Source: Diabrotica undecimpunctata (taxonomy: Eukaryota > Arthropoda > Insecta > Coleoptera > Chrysomelidae). Taken from it: DNA of 64,000 nucleotides. The stretch lies in assembly GCF_040954645.1 (NCBI RefSeq), contig NC_092810.1, positions 74,922,660 to 74,986,659 on the forward strand, written 5' to 3'. The translations under genes and the position numbers were made by a program. The notes under the pieces are model-generated. The model did not search any database. It saw nothing but the letters and a program-made list of their open reading frames with translations, and was not told the origin of the DNA. Positions 57,411 to 64,000 of the stretch are shown piece after piece (the first letter of the stretch is position 1; the number at the start of each line of letters is the position of its first letter).

Positions 57411-57517
57411 TATTGTACACGACGATAAAATAGCATTATCTTCTCGAGCATAATTAGCGTCTCGACGCTAAAAAACGCTCTCGAAGATAAAGTACAATTT
57501 TATCGTCTTGTACAATA
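57411..57517. repeat. 107-bp hairpin between CXC and YR fragments
   Basis: TATTGTACACGACGATAAAA at 57411-57430 pairs with TTTTATCGTCTTGTACAATA at 57498-57517, and inner TATCTTCTCGAGC pairs with GCTCTCGAAGATA. Arms are about 39 bp with a few mismatches around a loop of about 29 bases. Confidence 0.8.
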
Positions 57518-57759
57518 AATAACTAATATTCCTTATATTAATTATAATTGTTTGTATTTTTATAATAATTAACAATATTAATTTTTATTCTATTTTTCGT
57601 ACAAATATGATATGCAATATTAATCTACTCTGCGTTACTGCTTTGATAAAATAAGTCGATTTTTTCATCACCTGTCGTATTAAATTTTACAATGTTTATT
57701 GAACTTTACTTTTTTTATTTTTTTTTTACATACATTGGTTTAAAAGTTAAAATTTGGTT

Positions 57760-58210
57760 AATTCATTCGACTTCACTGTCAGCTCTGAACCTTTTTGTTG
57801 CAGCTTGTTTGTTTTCACTTATTAAATCAGTCTCTAAATATACATTTTCAGAATCACTGTCGTCTTCAAACGTAACTGTACCAGGGTTGCAGCATATTTT
57901 CTCCTCTACTTCTTCCTCAGTACAATTTATGCACAAGCTCGTACACTTCAAACCACGTTTTCTGCACCCACATCTAGTAGTTTTGCAACCTGTAGTTCAT
58001 TTGAATGTAATGTGCTTTAATGTCTCTTCGGGACTTAAATTATCTAGAGTATAAATTGGTTCAAAACCAGTGGCACTTTGTCTTCAACCATACGCACAAG
58101 CATCTAACTTATTACCTAACCACATTTGTAATTGATAGTAAACCCGAAGAACATTCTGTTTGGCTGCACCTTTAGTTGGTGGCAGAATTTCTAGTTTAAA
58201 CGATATTTAC
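57760..58210 (-). pseudogene. CXC-domain protein C-terminal fragment
   Basis: The minus strand reads LEILPPTKGAAKQNVLRVYY, QLQMWLGNKLDACAYG, LEPIYTLDNLSPEETLKHIT-like sequence, then a Cys-rich block, TTGCKTTRCGCRKRGLKCTS and LCINC, followed by an acidic tail (FEDDSDSENVYLETD). This order, VYYQ/WLG then CXC, is familiar from a multicopy arthropod protein family often found in repeats. Two in-frame stops (after AYG and before TTGC, where a Cys is expected) mark it as a pseudogene. Its function in those proteins is not known to me. Confidence 0.62.
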
Positions 58211-58377
58211 CGATATTTCTGCTGAATTGTAAGTATCTTAAATCATTTAAAGAAAGTGTATCGTTGTGTTTTTATTTATAATTATTTACTCAAAGAAGTA
58301 TAAGTATATTGCTTTCTAAAGCCACTACACTGAGACTGGCGAAATTTTGGAGCGTGGAGCTGAAACAGTTTCCACTC

Positions 58378-59216
58378 CACTTTCGTATGTCGACCTTTCG
58401 AAAGTACCTTCGTTTCGAAAGGCTGTAAGTTTCGAAAAATTGGATGAATTTTATAGATATAAGTTTCAATATAAAGTTTAGATTTTCATTCAAAATTTGT
58501 GTAAATTTTACTTCTTAATGTTTATTAACAATAGAAGGTTTTATATTCTTTTTAAATGTGAGTTTTTTTACCAGCTATCCAATGGTTGTACGTACAAGTC
58601 TGTAGCTTAAAAAATATAGAAGTTATTATAATTGTTTACAAGTCAAAAACATACCCCCTTTTCAAACGTCTAGTTTGTAAATAATTTCGATGAAAAAGCA
58701 ATATGCATTTAACTTCTAAGATAGTTTAAGTTTTAAATGATCCTATAAAAATGCAATAGTTTAAATAATTAGCCTCAGGGGATAAATAAATTAAATAACT
58801 TTTAAACTATTTGACCGATCGGGGGGGGGGGGGTAATTCCTCGATATTCAAATATATTAATAACATTCTATTTTGTTAATAAAAAAATTAGTGCAAAAAA
58901 AAACTGTTTTTTTTGCAAATATCTCCGTAAATTATTTATCAATTTTAATTGAAAAAACGGGAAAATAAAGATATTCTTCATATAAAAAAATGATATAAAT
59001 ATTGTTTATTTAAAATATAAGGGAAAAAACTTATGAACAAAAAATCAAATTGTAACCATAAATTATTGTTTAAAAAAAACGCAAGGTAAAAATACGAGTA
59101 CCTTTTCATCTATTCGTCATCTAGTAACCCCCACCTATGTCTTAAAAGCTTCAGATATCTGCGAAAACTTTTGCCGTGAAATCTATGATTTTTGAATAAC
59201 CAAACTGGACTAATAT
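58378..59216 (-). repeat. foldback element right inverted arm
   Basis: Reverse-complement partner of the left arm. It differs by small insertions and deletions, including a G13-14 run near 58819. The right end touches the start of gypsy G3. Confidence 0.85.
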
Positions 59217-59822
59217 TGTATGCTACTTTATAGAAATATAACCAATTGATAGAAATATAATAATTTAAGGAATATAATATTGTATGCTGCTTTATAGGAA
59301 TATAACTATTTAGTAAGTCTTGATTTTAACAATAACTATTCTGCAAAACGAACCTGTTGCCTGTTTTATTTTTGCTACCATGGTTGCTATTTTCATTACA
59401 GTTGTTACGATAGATAATGACGTATCATATGACTCAAAACTGTAAACATATTTATTACTAATATCCTTATTCATTCGAGTATTTTCTAGTAAAAAGATCC
59501 ACGGGTCTCTCTCGACTAAAAAACCAGTATGGCGTGACCCAGTCTTTTCGCCAAGGGTCAGGAAGGTCGACATTCTTCGACGAGATTCTAGATTAACGGT
59601 GCTTTATATATAAAGACGAAAGTTTTTGAATAACAGTTAGTTTTTGAACATGAATTCGAGTTTTAGATCGAGATATAATTGTACGCGCAAATAAATATAA
59701 ATAAATATTATGATAAATTAGTGAATATTTGAATAGAGACTTTAATAAATTTGTAAATGTTATAAATAGAACCTTTGATAATAAATAAAGACAATAAATT
59801 AGATTAATAAAAATATAACAAA
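59217..59822 (+). repeat. G3 5' LTR (left boundary uncertain)
   Basis: The right end is ...ATAACA at 59820, two bases before the primer-binding site. The left end is probably TGTATGCTAC at 59217 or the repeated TGTATGCTGC at 59281, since a TGT...ACA structure is expected. The 3' LTR lies beyond the window, so length cannot be checked. It contains a TATA box and AATAAA-type signals. The segment ATTGTATGCTRCTTTATAG occurs twice, 64 bases apart. Confidence 0.65.
59605..59636 (+). promoter_or_regulatory. G3 LTR promoter: TATA box and initiator
   Basis: TATATATAA at 59605-59613, followed by ACAGTTAG with the candidate +1 A at 59635, about 30 bases downstream. This spacing is standard for an RNA polymerase II core promoter and would mark the U3/R boundary. 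Confidence 0.6.
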
Positions 59823-59836
59823 TGGTGTCAAAAGTG
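59823..59836 (+). other. G3 primer-binding site
   Basis: TGGTGTCAAAAGTG begins two bases after the LTR end. G2 has the same TGGTGTCA core. Confidence 0.7.
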
Positions 59837-59849
59837 AAATATAAAATAA

Positions 59850-61151
59850 ATTGTTAAAATTACTACGATTTATGAGCTCACAGTTACGAATTTAAGAAGA
59901 CATCTCGAGGATAGAGAATTAGCTTCTACCGGAAAAAAGGCTGAGTTAATCCAACGACTAAAGAACGCTTTGGAGGAAGAGGGTTTAAAACCAGAAACTT
60001 ATATATTTGAAGATGCTGTCATCTCCTTGATTTCGAAATTAGAGAACAAAGTTTCCGGCGATATTTCGAAAGTTTCCGGCGACATCGCATCATTAGAGAA
60101 CAAAGTTTCTGGCGATATTTTTAAAGTTTCCGGCGACATCGCTTCTTTAGAAAACAAAATTTCTAACGAGATTTCTCCTTTGAAAAGCAAAGTTTCTGCT
60201 AACATCTCTTCGGAAATCTCTAAAGTCACTTCTGAGATGTCTGCCCTGGACGATAGAATATCTTTGTTAAAAAACCAAGTAGCTGCAGATAAGTTGGCCT
60301 TCGAAGAAAAAATGGAAGAGATGGAATGGAAGATGGAGGAAACAGGGACAGTAGAGAGAGGATACAATCCAATTACAGTAGAGACAAAAGAAGACGAGAC
60401 GAAATTTAAATTCGAAATACGGCCGAAATTTGAAGGAAGTGGAGGTTCTGTTCATGTTAAAGTCCCAACTTTCGACGGAAAATCATCATGGAACTACTAC
60501 ATGAAACAGTTCGAATCAGCCGCAAGAGCGAATGGATGGTCTGAAAAAGAAAAGGCTGTAAACCTGACTATCGCTCTTCGAGGTGATGCCTTAGATGTGC
60601 TTCAGACCATAGCCATAGAGGAGACGGATGATTTCAAACACCTTAAGAAGAGGTTAAATATTCGATATGGCCACAAACATTTGGAGCATGTATATCAGTC
60701 GAAGCTTAAAAATCGAAGACAAAAGAAAGATGAGGCTTTTCAAGAATATGAGGTAGATATTGCCAGATTAGTACGATATGCTTATCCAACAGTTCCCAAA
60801 GACATGATGGAAAAGCTGGCTGTTCAAACGTTTATTGATGGTCTTCGTGATCATGAAATGCAGAGAACACTGCGATTAGCTCGTCACAAAACGCTGGTTG
60901 ATGTCTTATCCGCCGCCCTCAAATACAAGTCAGCTAAGCAGGCCTCTGGAGGGTACAGTAAAGTTAGGACTGTAAAAAAGGAAGGAGATGAAGATAAACT
61001 TGACCAGCTCGTTAATATGATTAAGAGTATGACATACAAGAAAACGAAGATCATAAGATGCTCTAATTGTGGCGAAATAGGACACATACGAAGTTCATGT
61101 AAGCACCCTAGGTACGACGCAAATCAAGAAACTCACCATCAGGAAAATTAG
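59850..61151 (+). CDS. gag: G3 gag with SAP domain, coiled coil and zinc knuckle
   Basis: The frame is open from 59850 to 61151. At the N-terminus ELTVTNLRRHLEDRELAS then TGKKAELIQRLKNAL is a SAP-type helix-turn-helix motif, seen in some arthropod gypsy gags. Repeated SLENKVSGDI/SKVSGDIA units (60040-60170) form a coiled coil. The capsid follows (VPTFDGKSSWNYYMKQFESA, ALRGDALDVLQTIAI, RYGHKHLEHVYQSKLKNRRQ, AVQTFIDGLRDHEMQRTLRL), then a CCHC knuckle, CSNCGEIGHIRSSC. No ATG occurs before the SAP motif; the first in-frame ATG is in TSEMSALDD, so the native start is altered or non-AUG. The TTG at 59970 is not a convincing start. Confidence 0.85.
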   Translation: MVKITTIYELTVTNLRRHLEDRELASTGKKAELIQRLKNALEEEGLKPETYIFEDAVISLISKLENKVSGDISKVSGDIASLENKVSGDIFKVSGDIASLENKISNEISPLKSKVSANISSEISKVTSEMSALDDRISLLKNQVAADKLAFEEKMEEMEWKMEETGTVERGYNPITVETKEDETKFKFEIRPKFEGSGGSVHVKVPTFDGKSSWNYYMKQFESAARANGWSEKEKAVNLTIALRGDALDVLQTIAIEETDDFKHLKKRLNIRYGHKHLEHVYQSKLKNRRQKKDEAFQEYEVDIARLVRYAYPTVPKDMMEKLAVQTFIDGLRDHEMQRTLRLARHKTLVDVLSAALKYKSAKQASGGYSKVRTVKKEGDEDKLDQLVNMIKSMTYKKTKIIRCSNCGEIGHIRSSCKHPRYDANQETHHQEN

Positions 61152-61850
61152 AACAGGTCGGTCTTAGGGGGGCAGCTTCGACCCGGAACTTTTCCAAAGA
61201 CCCTCTCATACTAATAGCTTCTTTGAAATGTGAAGATAGTGTATATGTAGATGGAGAAATAAATGGTAAAAGGCATACATTGTTGTTGGATACCGGAGCG
61301 ACCAGAACCATTATACGCCCGACAGTTATAAACAGCCGTAAGAAACTGTTACCAACGAGGTTGCGACTTCGGACCGCTACAGGTGAAAATGCCAACGTTT
61401 ATGGAGAATTCCAGGTACAATTGGGAATTGGAGCAGAAAAGTTCGACCATACTGTTATAGTTGCTGACATCGAAGAGGATGTTATATTAGGAATAAACGT
61501 AATGAATATGCATGGATTCCAATTGGATTTTAAGAATAAGGTAATCAAAGTTGGCGACGAGGAGGTATTTCTTCATCCACATGATGACAACACTGTGCAA
61601 GCACCCATTAAAGAAGATACAGTCGTGCCTGCGAGAAGTGAAACGATCATAGTAGCGCGGCTACAGGGAATTGTGGACGAAGGGACACCTGTTATGATGG
61701 AACCTTGGAACCACGACGACGAGGTTGGCCGTGAAATCATAATTGGAAAGGAATTGGTGACTTCGGCTAAAGAAATTCCTGTGAGACTTATCAATGTCAA
61801 CGACTACCCAGTGACCATAAAAAAAAAACAAAAGTAGGAACTTGTGTTCC
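61152..61850 (+). pseudogene. pol: G3 protease
   Basis: Frame 61223-61837 carries TLLLDTGATRTIIRPT, the aspartic protease active site with intact D-T-G, and VILGINVMNMHGFQLDF, the second conserved element. The start of pol is upstream (from about 61150), probably reached by frameshifting from gag. The frame ends after KKKQK in an A10 run (61819-61830), where a length change shifted it; the relative frame then continues KVGTCVPVTSIIR. The enzyme matures gag and pol. Confidence 0.83.
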
Positions 61851-61851
61851 T

Positions 61852-63073
61852 GTGACATCCATAATCCGTCAGGCGACAACATCTGATAATTCCAACGACA
61901 AATTCGACCAAATTGCAGTTGCTGGACAGTCTCTGAATCAGATTAAGAAAAGGAAATTAAGGGAATTTCTTCGGCAGTATCGTGATATTTTCGTACCGAA
62001 AGGAAGAAAAACGGGAAGAACAATCGTTGTTAAGCATAAAATTGATACTGGTAATGCTAAGCCAATTCGTCAAACAGCTCGACGATTACCACAGGCGAAA
62101 AGAGAGGAAGCTGAAACGATTGTTCAGGAAATGAAGAACCTTAAATGAAGAATGGAATGGAATGAAGAAGGAAATGAAGATAGAACCTTCTACGAGCCCA
62201 TGGGTCTCTCCGGTGGTCCTGGTTAAGAAGAAAGACGGAATGACGAGGTTCTGTGTGGATTATCGTTTGCTGAACAACGTTACCAAGAAAGATAGTTATC
62301 CTCTGCCTCCGATCGACGATATATTGGACACATTGGCTGGAAGTAAATTGTTTTCTACTTTGGATTTGAAGTCTGGATACTGGCAGGTAGAAATGGACCC
62401 AGTAGATAAAGAGAAGACAGCCTTCACCACAGGATCTGGATTGTGACAATTCAACGTTATGCCATTTGGACTTTGTACTGCTCCTGCGATATTTGAGAGG
62501 CTTATGAAAAATGTGTTGAGAGGATTATCTTGGAAAACATGCCTGGTTTATTTAGATGACATAATCGTCTTGGGGGAGATATTTGATGATCATCTGAAGA
62601 ATTTAGAAAACGTTTTTAATCCACTTAAAGCTGCCCAATTGATATTAAACCCCAAGAAGTGCCAACTACTTCAAGGTAAAGTCAATTATCTGGGTCATAT
62701 AGTCAGTAAAGAAGGAGTGGCCGTGGATAAGGGAAAAATCGATTCCATTAAGGAATGGCCAGTACCAACGGACAAACATCAAGTGAGTTTTCTTGGACTA
62801 TTTACTTACTACCCGAGGTTTATTAAGAAGTTTGCAGATATCGCTAAGTTATTAACGCGACTTACAGAGGAAGCAAGAGATTACCGCGGGGATACAGACT
62901 ACCAAAATTCCTTTGAGACCTTAAAAAAGCATTTAATCATAGCACCAATTTTAGGATATCCACTGCCAGAAGGAGAGTTCATCTTAGATACAGATGTAAG
63001 TAATGTGGGAATTGGAGGAGTGCTATCTCAGATTCAAGGAGCACAAAAAAGAGTCCTTGGATATTTTAGTTAA
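61852..63073 (+). pseudogene. pol: G3 reverse transcriptase and RNase H start
   Basis: Connector KIDTGNAKPIRQTARRLP lies in frame 61852-62148. A duplication near 62140 (AATGAAGAATGGAATGGAAT) shifts to the frame opening at 62162: [40 protein letters not shown] and [18 protein letters not shown] (catalytic Asp). TGA at 62444-62446 stands where GLWQFNVMPFG is expected, changing Trp to a stop. The same frame continues with MPFGLCTAPAIFERLMKNVL, the catalytic box VYLDDIIVLG and NPKKCQLLQGKVNYLGHIVS. RNase H begins at FILDTDVSNVGIGGVLSQIQ (catalytic Asp) up to TAA at 63071-63073. Confidence 0.87.
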
Positions 63074-63320
63074 GTTCTCTTAAAACCTGAGCGGAATTAT
63101 TGCGTCACAAGAAGAGAACTTCTGGCAGTAGTGAAATCAGTAGAGCACTTCTATCAATACCTCTATGGAAGAAAGTTTTTAATCCGAACCGACCATGCTG
63201 CCCTTAAGTGGTTGATGCAGTTTAAGAATCCAGAGGGTCAGATAGCCAGGTGGGTCGAACGACTCCAAGAATACGATTTCAAGATTGAGCACCGAGCCGG
63301 AGCACCACAGAAACGCTGAT
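63074..63320 (+). pseudogene. pol: G3 RNase H remainder
   Basis: The RT frame resumes directly after TAA: LKPERNYCVTRRELLAVVKS (catalytic Glu in RREL), FLIRTDHAALKWLMQF (catalytic Asp), RWVERLQEYDFKIEHRAGAP with the end of the domain. The following NADSLSR-type residues are in another frame near 63310-63330. RNase H motifs are all present. Confidence 0.84.
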
Positions 63321-63348
63321 TCTCTTTCCAGAAAATGGAGGCAAGCAC

Positions 63349-63969
63349 ATGTTGGTAGTAATGGATTACTTCACTAAGTGGCTCGAGATTTACGCACTTC
63401 CAGACCAGAAGGCCGCCACCGTTGCAGATAAGTTGATCCAAGAATATATCAGCCGATTTGGAGTACCTTTGGAGATCCATAGTGACCAAGGCAGGAACTT
63501 CGAAAGCGATCTATTCCAAGGAATATGTGATAGACTAGGCATGAAGGAAACAAGAACTACCGCGTATCATCCGCAATCGGATGGTATGGTAGAACGAATG
63601 AATATAACAGTTGGCAAGTATTTGACAAAGATGGTGTCCAATCGTCAGCGAGACTGGGACCAATATTTTCCGTTCTTCACAATGGCCTACAGATCTGCTG
63701 TTAACGAATCAACAGGCCAGACACCAGCCCTATTCGGACGCGAAATGCGACTACCTTGTGATCTAGAGTTTGGGTGTCGACCTGGAGAAGATATAGCAGG
63801 TGAAGATTATGTGATCGAATTACGAAGAAGAATGGACGATGTACATGAGTTGGTCCGTTTCCACCTTCAGATCGCTAGCGACCGAATGAAGAAACGGTAC
63901 GATACACAAACCGAAAAGGGTTGCTTTAAGAAGAACGACAAAGTGTGGCTCTATAATCCCAAGAGGTGA
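63349..63969 (+). pseudogene. pol: G3 integrase core (N-terminal zinc domain deleted)
   Basis: The open frame begins at LVVMDYFTKWLEIYALPD (first catalytic Asp), then EIHSDQGRNFESDLFQGICD (second Asp), TAYHPQSDGMVERMN (catalytic Glu), GKYLTKMVSNRQRDWDQYF and the region before the chromodomain-like end (RFHLQIASDRMKKRYDTQTE, CFKKNDKVWLYNPKR). The D-D-E triad is intact. The zinc-binding HHCC domain expected between RNase H and this core is absent: sequence jumps at about 63335 from the RNase H tail to the core. A stop follows NPKR at 63967-63969, near where the C-terminal domain should begin. Confidence 0.85.
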
Positions 63970-64000
63970 AAAGGTTGTTCTCCCAAATTGCAGCAGTTTT

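Larger units (their letters stand above)
55449..59216. mobile_element. long inverted-repeat (foldback) element carrying YR and CXC fragments
   Basis: The left arm (55449-56347) and the right arm (58378-59216) are inverted copies over roughly 840-900 bases with scattered changes. The outer ends read ATAGCCCAGTCTGGTTA-like and the inner ends carry CTTTCGAAAGTACCTTCG. The 2.03-kb interior, read on the minus strand, holds a CXC-domain fragment (57760-58210) and a tyrosine-recombinase fragment (56830-57206) with a 107-bp hairpin between them. The combination does not match a transposon class I can name with confidence. Confidence 0.65.
59217..64000 (+). mobile_element. Ty3/gypsy LTR retrotransposon G3 (right part outside window)
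   Basis: LTR, primer-binding site, gag, protease, RT, RNase H and integrase occur in order on the plus strand; the element continues past base 64000. Defects are few: one frameshift in an A10 tract near 61825, a local duplication near 62140, TGA at 62444-62446, TAA at 63071-63073 and an integrase N-terminal deletion near 63335. Codon preservation suggests a recent copy. Confidence 0.9.

Noticed and set aside
57692..58054. 120-codon plus-strand open frame with hydrophobic stretches
   Set aside because: It is antisense to the CXC-domain fragment, whose Cys pattern on the minus strand is far more convincing.

Overview
The window reads as AT-rich, repeat-dominated DNA from an arthropod, most likely an insect with a large transposon-rich genome. 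I found no complete host gene. Nearly all recognisable coding sequence belongs to transposable elements: non-LTR retrotransposons (LINEs), Penelope-like elements (PLEs), Ty3/gypsy LTR elements, and DNA transposons of the P, Mutator-like and IS630/Tc1-like types plus one carrying a tyrosine recombinase. Evidence for a eukaryote includes GT-AG introns in the P-element remnant, zinc-knuckle gag proteins, long (AT)n and (GT)n microsatellites and long non-coding stretches. The species cannot be determined from sequence alone.

Layout. 1-2205: minus-strand gypsy remnant (G1). 2500-5955: decayed RTE-like LINE (L1), interrupted at 4572-4984 by microsatellites and a Penelope-type tail. 6440-17025: a second RTE-like LINE (L2) split by two younger insertions with clean target-site duplications: a 5.3-kb I/Jockey-type LINE with RNase H (I1, 7214-12515) and a 5'-truncated minus-strand LINE with an open reading frame (L3, 12993-14889). 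19186-19837: MULE-like transposase remnant. 20534-24700: Penelope-like element (PLE-B) split by an LINE (L4, 20785-23161). 26971-28860: (AT)n plus a second Penelope-like element (PLE-C). 29217-31750: P-element transposase with THAP finger and coiled coil. 33366-34119: IS630/Tc1-like transposase remnant. 35919-40260: fragments (L5, PLE-D, RNase H-bearing LINE, RTE-like endonuclease) and a degenerate satellite. 40950-46090: nearly intact I/Jockey-type LINE (I2, minus). 46100-50124: mostly non-coding, with one exon-like segment and a candidate MITE. 50125-53491: gypsy element with two LTRs (G2, minus). 53609-54172: LINE 3' fragment (L6). 54272-55230: MITE-like repeats. 55449-59216: about 3.8-kb foldback element with roughly 0.85-0.9-kb inverted arms around a tyrosine-recombinase fragment and a CXC-domain fragment. 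59217-64000: young gypsy element (G3), running off the right edge.

How the parts work together. The LINEs encode an endonuclease that nicks the target and a reverse transcriptase that copies RNA there. The PLEs pair a reverse transcriptase with a GIY-YIG endonuclease and sit beside hammerhead-like RNA motifs. The gypsy elements use gag, protease, reverse transcriptase/RNase H and integrase. Most copies carry stops, frameshifts or deletions and would depend on other copies to move. The nesting gives a relative order: L2 is older than I1 and L3, and PLE-B is older than L4.
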